Source of the DNA: an uncultured Aquimarina sp.
GTDB taxonomy: Bacteria; Bacteroidota; Bacteroidia; Flavobacteriales; Flavobacteriaceae
Assembly (NCBI GenBank): GCA_947502885.1
Contig: CANNBP010000021.1
Location: forward strand, 21,954-85,953
Direction of reading: 5' to 3'
Length of the DNA: 64,000 nucleotides
The notes beneath the pieces were generated by a model. The model had not been told where the DNA came from and did not search any database. It was given only the letters and a program-made list of their open reading frames with translations. The translations under genes were made by a program, and so were the position numbers. Below, piece by piece: positions 18,359 to 29,160 of the stretch (positions within the stretch are counted from its first letter, which is position 1; each line of letters starts with the position of its first letter).

Positions 18359-20044
18359 ATGATACAAATAAGAATATTTTTTTTAAGCCTTTTTATTGTT
18401 TTATTTCAGGTCTTCAATAGTTTTAGTCAAACTAGTCAAATTCAAAAAATAGATAGCCTATTTACTTCTTGGAATTCATCTAATCATTCGGGTGGCTCTG
18501 TATTAGTATCAAAGGATGGGAAAACTATTTTTTCTAAACCCTACGGTTTAGCTAGTATAGAATACAACACTCCAAACACAAACAACACCCTCTTTAATAT
18601 TGGTTCTATATCAAAGCAATTTACAGCTATGGGTATCGTATTATTAGAAGAACAAAATAAACTTACTTTTGATGATGATATTAGAAAACACATTCCTGAA
18701 TTACCTAATTTTGGTGAGACCATTACTATTCGCCACTTATTGCACCATACAAGTGGATTAAGAGATTTACATGGCTTATTGGGATTAGCTGGTTGGAGAA
18801 GTGAAGATTTGGAAACAAACGATGATATTTATAGGGTTATTAAAAACCAAAAAGAACTCAACTTTAAACCTAACGAAGAGTTTTTATACAGTAATACTGG
18901 ATACATCCTTTTAGCAAAGATTATTGAAAATGTTGATAAATTAGACTTCAATCAATGGATGAAGCAACATGTTTTTGAACCTTTAGGAATGAAAAACACC
19001 TATGTCGAGAGGCAACATGATAGAATTGTTCCAAATAATGCTACCTCATACTATTGGCAAAAAGAGTTTAAACGAGCTGTCGAATATTGGGGGTACTTTG
19101 GTTCTGGAAACATGCACTCTACAATTGAGGATATGAACATTTGGTTACAAAATTTTAGTAAACCTCAGAATAATTGGGAGTCAGCATTTAACAAAATGCT
19201 GTCAACAACAACACTTAACAATGGTTTTAAAACCAATTATGGTTTCGGGATTCGTATTGAAGATTATTCTGGAGAGAGGGTAATTCAACATGGAGGATCT
19301 GTTGGCGGTTTTAGGGCAATAACAAGAACTTTTCCTGAAAAACGACTCAATATTGTAATTCTAACTAATTATTCAAGAAGCAGTATAGGATCTATAGCTA
19401 ATAAGATTTCTGATATCATGTTGGATAAAAGGAAAGATACACTTACAAAAAAAAAGAGAACTAAAGTTACTGAGACCTCTGCTGAATTTGTCAAGTTGTC
19501 AAACGATATACTTAAGAAGTTTGAAGGTGTTTACTGGAGTGATGAAGAGAAAATAGGACGAAAGGTTTATGTAAAAAATGACACCCTACGATATTCAAGC
19601 TCAGAAATTAACGAATGGCCTTTAGTACCTATAGGAAAGAATACTTTTAGAATGATAAATTCTACCATAAGATCACCTACTGTGAAATTTAATAGTATCG
19701 CACATAAAATGATTATTTGGACTGACAATAATTTACCAGGAATCTTTACCTTTCTCCAAACGAACTTAGACAAAAACACAAATGATTTCAATATACTTAT
19801 TGGGAATTATTATAGCCCAGAACTAAAAACTATGTATTCGATTTCTATTGATAACAAATCTAATATCTATCTCGAACATGCAAGGCATGGAAAAATAAAA
19901 CTAGAGCAGCTATACAATAATATTTTTTCTGGTAATTGGCCTGTAGATATAGTTGAAATAAAAAAGAATGATGAAGGAAAAGTTTTGGGTTTAAGAATGT
20001 CAAATGGTCGCACTCGAAATGTATGGTTTAAAAAAGTCATTTGA
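18359..20044 (+). CDS. serine hydrolase (beta-lactamase-fold)
   Basis: SxxK-like FNIGSISKQFTAMGI; YSNTGY; HGGSVGG. Confidence 0.85.
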   Translation: MIQIRIFFLSLFIVLFQVFNSFSQTSQIQKIDSLFTSWNSSNHSGGSVLVSKDGKTIFSKPYGLASIEYNTPNTNNTLFNIGSISKQFTAMGIVLLEEQNKLTFDDDIRKHIPELPNFGETITIRHLLHHTSGLRDLHGLLGLAGWRSEDLETNDDIYRVIKNQKELNFKPNEEFLYSNTGYILLAKIIENVDKLDFNQWMKQHVFEPLGMKNTYVERQHDRIVPNNATSYYWQKEFKRAVEYWGYFGSGNMHSTIEDMNIWLQNFSKPQNNWESAFNKMLSTTTLNNGFKTNYGFGIRIEDYSGERVIQHGGSVGGFRAITRTFPEKRLNIVILTNYSRSSIGSIANKISDIMLDKRKDTLTKKKRTKVTETSAEFVKLSNDILKKFEGVYWSDEEKIGRKVYVKNDTLRYSSSEINEWPLVPIGKNTFRMINSTIRSPTVKFNSIAHKMIIWTDNNLPGIFTFLQTNLDKNTNDFNILIGNYYSPELKTMYSISIDNKSNIYLEHARHGKIKLEQLYNNIFSGNWPVDIVEIKKNDEGKVLGLRMSNGRTRNVWFKKVI

Positions 20045-20057
20045 TTTTAAAAAGTAC

Positions 20058-20077
20058 GTCACACAAGACCGTTGGCA
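20058..20077 (+). repeat. collapsed attC remnant N
   Basis: GTCACACAA-GACC-GTTGGC: R'' remnant complementary to start GTTGTGTG (17662) joined directly to the next GTTGGC. Confidence 0.55.
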
Positions 20078-20086
20078 ACAAATAAA

Positions 20087-20797
20087 ATGAATCTGTTTAA
20101 AATAATTAATAAAAATGCTTTTCCAAAATTGGAAGAAGTTAGCGCATCTAAACGGATTGAAATATTTAATGATATTGTAACTCCAACTCTAAACAATATT
20201 GGGTTAGAAAAATGGGATGGAAAATACACTTGGAATAATGACTTTAATGACAACGGAATTAAGCACGTTGTTCGCTACCAAGTTTTTAAAAGTTTTAATG
20301 GTTCTTTCTCTTATGGGAATTGTTTTTCATTTATTCCAACAACTTCGAATAATGGAAAAAAACTAACTAATCATAAAACTGACAAATCAACAACACTTCA
20401 TCTATGGGAAAGGTTAGATGGTTAGAAAAAGTCTTTTGAAGGGAGTCAAAGAGAAAATCCATATGACAAAATATCTCATTGGAATGAAAAAGACTTTCTA
20501 AAAACTTTAGATTTAGTAATTAAAAAATACCCTAAAAAATTAGCAAATTGGTTCGATAAACATAATACTATTGAACAAAATATCCTTACTGCAAAAAAAC
20601 AGATAGAATTGGGTAATTCATATGATTTCAACTCACCGAGTCAACAATACATCTTAGCTTTTTTATATGCATATAACGGTGATATTGATACTGCTAATAA
20701 TTATATACAAAATTATTACAATCCAATTATTGAGAGAAACTCAATATACAAAAATGAGAAAGAATTAGTATTAGAAAGAATAAAAATGAGCTTTTAA
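20087..20797 (+). pseudogene. hypothetical protein interrupted by an in-frame TAG at 20423-20425
   Basis: ORFs 20072-20425 and 20609-20797 are in the same frame with continuous coding potential. Confidence 0.6.
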
Positions 20798-21072
20798 ACT
20801 GGATTGACAAACACCATCTTGATCGTCCACATTTCTCCAAAAAAACTCAATTCGGCACCAAATAATAAATCCCCGGTCAAACCTTTTCTGCACTTAATTA
20901 TTACGGCTACCTTTAGTATAAGTTAACGTAGCTCTTGTATCCTACAAGCTTCTAGATAAAAAGAGTTTTATGCTATTGTCAAAATTCGATGACTAAATTA
21001 TTGCAAGTGAAACCCTAATGTTTTCATTACAAACGTATCCCAGATGAAGGCATTGTTTTAAAAAGTAATATC

Positions 21073-22530
21073 ATGAAAAAAGTAGCACTACCCTTTTTGA
21101 TCGTACTAAATATTTATTTGTTACAAGCACAATCTAATACTGCCGAGGTGCATCAAATCGGCAATGATAATAGCACTACAATTAAGCAAACAGGTCAGGC
21201 AAATACATTGACTATTCATCAATCTGGAGATGAAAATACCGCGCAGGTTTTTCAGAATCATACACATCAAGAAGTATATCAGCAACAAACAGGGGATGCG
21301 AACACTAGTATTGCAGTTCAGGGTACAGAAGAGGTCGAACCTGATACTAATTATGGGTATAATAAAATCCAACAAGAACAAAATGGATTAGAAAACACTG
21401 CCAGGGCAACCCAGATTTACGGAAATTACAATACTATAAAACAAGTACAAAACCAAAACTTAAATACCGGTTCCGCAACTATTGCTTACGGAAACCAAAA
21501 TAGTATTACACAACTTTTATCCGCCGTGCAGGTTACTGCTACTGCAACAATTCTAAACGGAAATCATAATAGTATTCATCAGGATTTATTTGATTATCGC
21601 ACAACACCCAGTACAAATTATGCGATCACTACTATTGATGAAGCCAACAATACTACGGTAAATCAATATCAGGCAGGAGATAATCATATGGGCACTATTA
21701 CTATAAATAATAGTAATGATAACTACGTTGGGCAATATCAAGATGATTCGAACAATACGAATACTGTTACGATAACCAACAGTAATAACAATAGTATAGG
21801 ACAACTCACCAATGGTGATTTTAATATCGTATCTATAACAATAACTAATGCAGATCAGAATAACATCACTCAAAATCATATGGATGGGGTGAGTACCAGT
21901 AATAGCAGTGTTACTGTTACACATGCAGAAGAAAATTACATCTCTCAGGATCATTTTGGAGGTGCTAACAACAAAAACGAAATAGATATACAAATAGGAG
22001 ATCGTAATCGAACTATTCAAAGTGCCATATTTTCTCAACACGATACTTCTATAATAAAGCTAAGTCATAGTAGTGATAATTCATTTTATCAATATAAAAC
22101 CCACGATTACAACCAGGCAGATATTAATGCGGGTTATGCCAATCATAACACCATAACACAAGACCAGATAGGAAATCAAAATGAGGCAAAAGCAGTTTTA
22201 TCTTATGCAGATCATAATACCATCGAACAAACACAACATGGTAACACCAATCTCGCAAGTGCTAATCAAGAAGTAAGCGCTATTAATAAGGACAACAACA
22301 ATAATACAATTATCCAAAAACAGCAGGGTGATCATAATAAAATTATCACGACACAATCCGACGGTACTCTTAATACGATCACAAACGTACAGTTAGGAAA
22401 CAACAATAGTATTAGTAATACTCAAAAAGGTGCTGATAATACGATGCAAATATCCCAAACAGGAGATTTCTTAAACATCACACTATCTCAGGCAGGAGTA
22501 GGAAACGCTGTTACTATTGATCAGAATTAA
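21073..22530 (+). CDS. curlin-repeat (CsgA/CsgB-like) protein
   Basis: Signal peptide plus many Q-x-G-x-x-N / N-x-x-x-Q repeats. Confidence 0.8.
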   Translation: MKKVALPFLIVLNIYLLQAQSNTAEVHQIGNDNSTTIKQTGQANTLTIHQSGDENTAQVFQNHTHQEVYQQQTGDANTSIAVQGTEEVEPDTNYGYNKIQQEQNGLENTARATQIYGNYNTIKQVQNQNLNTGSATIAYGNQNSITQLLSAVQVTATATILNGNHNSIHQDLFDYRTTPSTNYAITTIDEANNTTVNQYQAGDNHMGTITINNSNDNYVGQYQDDSNNTNTVTITNSNNNSIGQLTNGDFNIVSITITNADQNNITQNHMDGVSTSNSSVTVTHAEENYISQDHFGGANNKNEIDIQIGDRNRTIQSAIFSQHDTSIIKLSHSSDNSFYQYKTHDYNQADINAGYANHNTITQDQIGNQNEAKAVLSYADHNTIEQTQHGNTNLASANQEVSAINKDNNNNTIIQKQQGDHNKIITTQSDGTLNTITNVQLGNNNSISNTQKGADNTMQISQTGDFLNITLSQAGVGNAVTIDQN

Positions 22531-22649
22531 AATTAGCTGCATTACCATAGTATTTCTTTCCTAAACACAGACCTTAGCTTAATATAATCAGTCTAAAACA
22601 TAAAAAAGTTCTATTAGAATACGGTAACCTATTTTAATGCGTTGTAAAG

Positions 22650-22934
22650 AGCATCTTGCGTAAAATACTCTATAAAAATGTATTGGTCAGTATCTTGCAC
22701 GAGATACTCAAAAAAAATGTGTATTGCACAGTATCTTGCACGAGATACTCGATAAAAATGTATGTTGCGTAGCATCTTGCATGAGATGCTCAAAAAAAAT
22801 GTGTGTTGAGCAGTATCTTGCATGAGATACTCGATAAAAATGTATGTTGAACAGTATCTTACACGAGATACTCAAAAAAAATGCGTATTGCCCAGCATCT
22901 TGTATGAGATACTCGATAAAAATGTGTGTTGAGG
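22650..22934. repeat. tandem repeat, 7 units of ~41 bp, each with a hairpin
   Basis: Unit AGTATCTTGCACGAGATACTC(AA/GA)(A/T)AAAAATG...; units at 22650, 22689, 22730, 22771, 22812, 22853, 22894. Confidence 0.9.
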
Positions 22935-23053
22935 AATATTATCCTTATTGAGTTGCACTAAAAATTTTTAATTCCTCAAGAAACTAATAGATTTGTAGAA
23001 AAATATAATGGATATATGTGTACCGGTATACGTATACAATTGTTGCAGCACAT

Positions 23054-23686
23054 ATGAGGACCCTAATGTTACTTTTTTTCTTTACTTTAATTTCTTGTTC
23101 TTCTACAGAAAAAATTTCTGGTTTTTATCAGCATTATTATAATGACGATGGATTTTATAATAAAATCACAATCGAACTAAAACAAAATGGAGAATTTAAT
23201 TATAGAGAATTTAATGAACAGATTTGTTATGAAACAACTCGAATATCTAGAGGTAATTGGAAAGAAGAAAATGGTGTAATTGAATTAATTGCAAGTGATA
23301 ATATCAAACCAAAAATCGATTACAGAATTAATCCTAAACTAAAAGATACTTTAGCAATTAGAGTTTTAGACAAAAATGGAAATAGTTTTTCTGATTCGTT
23401 TAGATTTTATGAAGAGAATGAAGGTTGGATATATCCAAATTCAATAGATTCAACCTTGAAAATTCCGTTGGAAAAAAGAGTTAAAAAAATTGTTTTTCAA
23501 GGTAAACTAGTTGTTGAAGTGAAAGAAAATTATAACGAAATATTAATAACAAATGCACCTAAGGGTACAATTTACGATTTTAGTACTTTAAAACTATTAA
23601 AAAAAAGAAACAGGTTAATCTCAACTGAAAAAATTTCCGGACCAAAAGGAAAAAATGTGAAGGGTATATTTAAAAAAATAAAATGA
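23054..23686 (+). CDS. lipoprotein, hypothetical
   Basis: MRTLMLLFFFTLISCSSTEKISGFY lipobox. Confidence 0.6.
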   Translation: MRTLMLLFFFTLISCSSTEKISGFYQHYYNDDGFYNKITIELKQNGEFNYREFNEQICYETTRISRGNWKEENGVIELIASDNIKPKIDYRINPKLKDTLAIRVLDKNGNSFSDSFRFYEENEGWIYPNSIDSTLKIPLEKRVKKIVFQGKLVVEVKENYNEILITNAPKGTIYDFSTLKLLKKRNRLISTEKISGPKGKNVKGIFKKIK

Positions 23687-23690
23687 ATAC

Positions 23691-23826
23691 GTGCCACAAC
23701 ACGGTGTATAAGTAATAGCGGTTAAGGTGATAAAACAAAAATCAATATATAAAACAAAGGTCAGTGCAAAATCGAAAGGTTCGTGAGTAGAAATCCGCTA
23801 CTACCCATACACAAACCGTTGTAAAT
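23691..23826 (+). repeat. attC-like site P
   Basis: R'' GTGCCACAAC vs start GTTGCAGCAC (23042); arms ACGGTGTATAAGTAATAGCGG / CCGCTACTACCCATACACAAACCGTTG. Confidence 0.8.
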
Positions 23827-23830
23827 AATT

Positions 23831-24376
23831 ATGAAAGTACTTTTCTTAACTTTTTCTTGTTTTTTTATTTTTTCATTTTCTGATATCCAAAATGAAAAAA
23901 TAATTTACGAAAACTATCGCCAAGCAATTGATAGTTATGGAAGTACATTTCCTTACTATTTAGTTATCAATATAACTGACTTAAATACAGGAAATAGCAA
24001 AGAAGTTTGTTTAGAAAGTGGAGAACTTGTTTATGCTCTAACAAATGAATGGAATATTAATATTGAAAAGGATTACAAAACAGCAAAAAAGATTAAGCGG
24101 AGAAAAAATCGGGAGTTTAAAATAAAAACAAAAAATATCCTGAATAGGTTAAACAGAATTTCATATTCAAATACAGAGTTAATAGAGTATTCTAAAATGG
24201 TTAATATTGATTCTATTTCAAAAAACATTCTAAATTCCGATAAGTGGAGTTTTTATCATAATTCTGAAAAAGAACAAATTATGATGGCTCACCTTTTATT
24301 TAATAATGGAATTTTAACTGGAACTAATGATTGTTTTGGAGGAGAAGAGTTAACATATGTAAATTGGAAAGATTAA
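23831..24376 (+). CDS. hypothetical secreted protein
   Basis: Hydrophobic N-term; ORF fills cassette P-Q. Confidence 0.55.
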   Translation: MKVLFLTFSCFFIFSFSDIQNEKIIYENYRQAIDSYGSTFPYYLVINITDLNTGNSKEVCLESGELVYALTNEWNINIEKDYKTAKKIKRRKNREFKIKTKNILNRLNRISYSNTELIEYSKMVNIDSISKNILNSDKWSFYHNSEKEQIMMAHLLFNNGILTGTNDCFGGEELTYVNWKD

Positions 24377-24379
24377 AAC

Positions 24380-24552
24380 TATTTACAACACCAAGTATGA
24401 TGTCATAGCATTGAAGTGATAACCCAAAGGTTCTTGTATATTTGATATGGCGTAAAGATTTTATGATGAAAAAGTTATAAAATCAACGCAGAAAATATCC
24501 ATAGCTTGGTAACATTTTGCTCTGCCACGACACATATATTAAACGTTGTGGT
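24380..24552 (+). repeat. attC-like site Q (family of L)
   Basis: R'' TATTTACAAC vs start GTTGTAAATA (23818); right arm CGACACATATATTAAACGTTGTGG. Confidence 0.85.
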
Positions 24553-24575
24553 GCATTTAAAACCAACATCGAGAA

Positions 24576-26114
24576 TTGAACAATATTAAAACAAAACTTC
24601 AAGAAGTATATATTCCATTTTTAATAGTTTCGATAGGAACTATTCTTTTTTACAACATATTTCGTTGGACTTTAGATATCAAACTCGGAATTCTACCCTT
24701 AAAAGAAAACTTATTGAATTTTTGGATTCCTTTCGCTCTTCCCTGGATTCCAATACTTATTTGTTTACGAAGAAGAATTCGAATTTTAAATGTTAGAGGC
24801 AAAAGAGATAATGGATATTTTGGATATCAATTTGCTATGGCAGCAGCAATGGCTGTACCAATAATAATAAGTCAAAACTACATTGAGAAAAGTTCTTTTG
24901 ACTTAAACGAAATATCTTCAATCTCAAAAATTAAAGAATTAAAAAACGAAAAATATTTTAAAATAAGCTCATTTAACATTGACCATAACTCAAGTCTTCC
25001 ATATGTAACTGCTAGAACTTCTGGTCGAAATAATGATAATCTGAACTTTTACTTATATCTCGCTTGTCCGTTTGAAGAAACGAGCTCAGTTTGGTACGGA
25101 GTTGAGTATAAAAAGAATTTAAGTAATCGTATTAATGAACAAAGGAAAAATTCAGAATACAGAGCATTTTTAAACAAATCGGAACAAGAATTTAAAACCT
25201 ATAATTTTCAAGATGTAGAATATTTTGAACGGCTAGGATATTCAGACGACAGAGATGGATTTATAGAAGCAATAAAAGAAAGAAACGCTAATCTAAACGA
25301 AAAGGAACAAATAATACTTGTACCTAAAAATGATGTTTTTGAAGAAAGACTCGGCAATTCATTTCCTTGGATTTTTGGGTCTTTTGGAATTGGAGCATTA
25401 GCTCTTTTGTTAATGGTAGTAATTCCTAAAATTGATGAAAAGGAATTAAACGATTTTAAAAAGAACAAACCACTAAAGGAAGATGATTTAAAAGATATGA
25501 TTGGCTTTTTAAATCCAATGGGCGAAAATAAAGCCACAGCAATTTTATTGCTTCTAAATATTATTGTTTTTCTAATTATGACATTTGACGGACTAAACAT
25601 AGTTTCGCCTACACCAAAAGAATTACTCGAAATTGGAGGGAATAGAAGATTTGAGGTTATGAATGGCGAGTATTGGAGACTATTTTCTTCGATGTTTATT
25701 CACAGTGGACTATTACATTTGTTTATGAACTTAATAGGTCTTGGACTTGGAAGCAGTTTATTGGAAAACATTCTTGGTTCGGTAAAATTAATAATTACCT
25801 ACATTGTTTGCGGAATACTTGCAAGTTTAGCGAGTATTTATTGGCACGAAAACACAGTTAGTGTTGGAGCATCTGGAGCAATTTTTGGACTTTATGGTCT
25901 GATTTTGGCTTTTACAGTTTTTAAAATTTACCCAAATTATATGAGAGGAATGACTTGGATGCTATTAGGACTTTACGCAGGAGTAAGTTTGTTATTTGGA
26001 TTTTTAGGTGGAATTGATAATGCAGCTCATTTTGGTGGACTGATAAGCGGATTTGTGATTGGAGGAATTTTAATATTGACAAATAAAGAACAACTGAAAA
26101 AAAACGCAGGCTAA
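24576..26114 (+). CDS. rhomboid family intramembrane serine protease
   Basis: WRLFSSMFIHSGLLHLFMN ... SVGASGAIFGLYG ... NAAHFGGLISGFVIG. Confidence 0.9.
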   Translation: MNNIKTKLQEVYIPFLIVSIGTILFYNIFRWTLDIKLGILPLKENLLNFWIPFALPWIPILICLRRRIRILNVRGKRDNGYFGYQFAMAAAMAVPIIISQNYIEKSSFDLNEISSISKIKELKNEKYFKISSFNIDHNSSLPYVTARTSGRNNDNLNFYLYLACPFEETSSVWYGVEYKKNLSNRINEQRKNSEYRAFLNKSEQEFKTYNFQDVEYFERLGYSDDRDGFIEAIKERNANLNEKEQIILVPKNDVFEERLGNSFPWIFGSFGIGALALLLMVVIPKIDEKELNDFKKNKPLKEDDLKDMIGFLNPMGENKATAILLLLNIIVFLIMTFDGLNIVSPTPKELLEIGGNRRFEVMNGEYWRLFSSMFIHSGLLHLFMNLIGLGLGSSLLENILGSVKLIITYIVCGILASLASIYWHENTVSVGASGAIFGLYGLILAFTVFKIYPNYMRGMTWMLLGLYAGVSLLFGFLGGIDNAAHFGGLISGFVIGGILILTNKEQLKKNAG

Positions 26115-26119
26115 CAACG

Positions 26120-27569
26120 TATCCTATGTAAAGCCTTTTCCCAAGACTAGGTTATAAAAATACGATATTTTGTTTTTTAATTATCTCATATTAATGATTT
26201 TATATTGTTGAATTGTTAATAATTCCGATAGGATTATTAATACTTCAACGATAGCCTTTTAACTAACTCCGCATCCTATATGTGGTATCCGTCTAAGGCG
26301 AATCCACCAGCATCGCTATGATTATGATTGGCAAACAAGGCAACTTGCTATAAAATGTGATCCTGCCATTGGCAGGTCACCCACGTTGTTTAGTTGTCCT
26401 ATTTTGTACCAAAATGTATGTTAGAGTTTTTAAAGCTTTATTTTATTTCAATTTAACTTACCACTCCTATCTGATAAGGAGTTTCTGTTTTAATAATGGC
26501 ATGAATACGACTCAGTAATTTTCTGGCCACCTTTACCAAAATCCTTTTCACATCTTTTCCCTGATGAGATCGATAATATTCTTGCATCACAGGATCAAAT
26601 CGTAAAGCAACCCAAGTAGCTTCTACCAAATAACTTCTCATAATTCGGTTGGCTCTAGGAGTAAGTCCAGAAGTAGTCAAGTTATCACCACTTTGGTGAA
26701 TTGATGGAATCAAACCAACATAACTAGCCAATTGTTTAAAATTTTTAAACCTTCTTAAATCTCCCAACTCACAAATAATACCACAAGCAACTATAGGGCC
26801 TACACCAGGAACACTCCTTAGTAAATAACAGTCCTTCTTATAATGCTTACGGCAATAGGCTCGCAACTTAATACTTACTGATCGTTGCTGTTTATCAACA
26901 AAATCAAATGCCTCCAACCGAGTTTGTAAACAATAATCCATTGTTTTATAATCAAAAGACAACTCCTTGAGCCAAACTCTAAACTTATGTGACCAGTGGG
27001 GTTGATCTAGTTCTTTGGGAATGTCCATACCTAAATACTATAATTGCATCTTGATTTGGGTTTTGATCTTACGTAACTCCTTTACCAGATCATTACGCCT
27101 ACGAACAAACAACGTAACTGTTCTCGCTCTATATATGGCACATGAACTCCTTGTAATCGACCATCTTTTAATTCTCTACATAATAAACGAGCATCTATCT
27201 TATCACTTTTTTGAAATTGAACTTTGGAAGGACGAGAAATATCAGCAGGATTAACTACCATAGAATACCATCCAAAGGATTCAAATAAACGATGATGGCT
27301 AACCCCACAACAACCAGATTCATAACAACAATAAACTTTATAGTCCTTAAAATGTTTTGCAACATATTTTTGTAAAGCAAAAGCACTGGGTGGAATCGTC
27401 AGATCACATCCATCAAAAAGATCTGTAGCTGTATGAATTTTCCAACTTCGCTTGTGTACGTCAATACCAATAAATAGCTTTGAGTCTGCAGTATCCTTTG
27501 TTTTCATAATAAGAAAGTTTAGAGGTTTTTATTATTCTAACTCAGGATACTGCTTTTACATTGTTGCTA
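26120..27569 (-). mobile_element. IS110-family (IS1111-like) element, copy 2 (transposase frameshifted)
   Basis: Near-identical to copy 1 with the same ends; inserted just after GCTAACAAC. Confidence 0.85.
26453..27507 (-). pseudogene. IS110 transposase, frameshifted
   Basis: Split into ORFs 27082-27507 and 26453-27028; small indels around 27040-27115 relative to copy 1. Confidence 0.85.
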
Positions 27570-27748
27570 AGAAAACATAGGGCTTTCAGGTTTAATCTAG
27601 AAGCATTTGTTTGTTTACAAAGTCGTCAACTATAAAATTTGACATTTACAAAAAACGTTAAAAGCAAAATATTTATATTTGGCTTAGTATCAATCCGAAA
27701 CGTATCGCTTATCACTTGTCTTACGTTTCTTTTACATTGTTCGCAAAT
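27570..27748 (+). repeat. attC-like right part after IS copy 2
   Basis: TTACGTTTCTTTTACATTGTTCGC; R' GTTCGCAAAT at 27739. Confidence 0.6.
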
Positions 27749-27758
27749 ATCAAAAAGT

Positions 27759-29070
27759 ATGAATAAAATAACCCCATTTTATTTTTTTATTTATCCTCTT
27801 TAGCGGATGTGCGCAATCAAAGAGGAAATATGAACGTTTAGAGAAAGCTTTAAAAGCTAATGAAGAAGTATATGAACTTAATTTAAGTAATGAAAAAATA
27901 CAAATTCTCCCTAAGAACCTGAAAAAATTAAAAAAATTAAAAGACCTCAATATTAGCAATAATAAACTGACCCAATTACCAAAATGGATTGGAGATTTTA
28001 GAGACTTAGAAAAATTTTACTTTTATAGAAACGAATTGAAAAATATACCTACCTACATTCAAAAACTATCAAGCTTACAAGACATATGCTTCGATTCTAA
28101 TCAAATTAGTTCACTACCGATTGAATTTGGCAAATTAAAAAATTTAAAAAAACTTCAAGGTAGAAGCAATAAATTCACTTCAATTCCCGACTGTATCAAA
28201 AATTTAACCGATTTAAAGGAAATCTCCTTTGCTCAGAATCAGTTAACATCCATTCCTAATTGGATTGAAAATTTAAAAGAATTAAACCACCTTTGGTTAG
28301 AATATAATGAGATTGATAAACTACCTAGTACTCTAGAAAAACTATCAAATTTATATGACTTAAACTTAAGAACCAATAAACTTGATTCCTTCCCAAGTTC
28401 AATTAATAAGTTAAAGAAATTAAGAAAACTAAATTTATGAGAAAATAGAATTAAATTTTTACCCAAAGATATTGGAGAGTTAAATAATTTAGAAAATCTT
28501 TATTTATGGGAAAATAACCTAAGAGAAATTCCTAAAGAAATAATACAATTAAGGAAACTAATTGAATTAGATTTAAGCAATAACGACATTATTTCGATAC
28601 CAAATAAAATAGGAGATTTAAAAAATCTTCAACAATTGAATATAAGTAATAATAAGATTGAGTCGCTTCCTATCAGTATTGGCGAAATTGCTACACTAAC
28701 TGAACTGCGCCTAAATAATAATAATAATAATATAAAATCCCTTAATAATAGTATCGGAAATTTAATTAACGTTAAAGTCTTATGGTTCCGAAATAACCAA
28801 ATAAATTATTTACCTGATACTTTGGGTAAATTAGAAAATTTAGAAGAATTACATTTGGACCAAAACCAGTTAGAAATCATACCTAAAGAGATTGGAAATT
28901 TAAAGTCATTAATTATACTCAATCTATCAAAAAACAAACTCAAAAAGTTACCAAAAGAAATTTCGAATTTGAAAAAAATTAAAAAATTATTTATTTCTGG
29001 CAATGAATTAAATGAGGTCGAAATTGAAGCTTTAAAAAAGTTAATGCCAAACACTAGGATCTATTTGTAG
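27759..29070 (+). pseudogene. leucine-rich-repeat lipoprotein, decayed
   Basis: LRR units L-x-x-LP-x-x-I; lipobox LFSGCAQ is out of frame with the ATG; in-frame TGA at 28438-28440 with coding continuing after it. Confidence 0.75.
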
Positions 29071-29076
29071 TAAAAA

Positions 29077-29150
29077 CATTTGCTAACAATTTATCATATT
29101 ACATATACTACCTTTGGAAAAAAAACGTAACATACAAGAAACGTTAGAGT
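29077..29150 (+). repeat. attC-like site S (short)
   Basis: R'' ATTTGCTAAC vs start GTTCGCAAAT (27739); R' GTTAGAG. Confidence 0.75.
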
Positions 29151-29160
29151 AAATTTGAGA

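Noticed and set aside
21586-22041. Minus-strand ORFs over the curlin gene and other antisense ORFs (e.g. 4530-4769, 25208-25600, 59126-59353)
   Set aside because: They are shadows of well-supported plus- or minus-strand genes, with low-complexity or unconvincing translations.
22650-22934. CRISPR array
   Set aside because: Units are contiguous ~41-bp tandem repeats with no unique spacers and no cas genes nearby.
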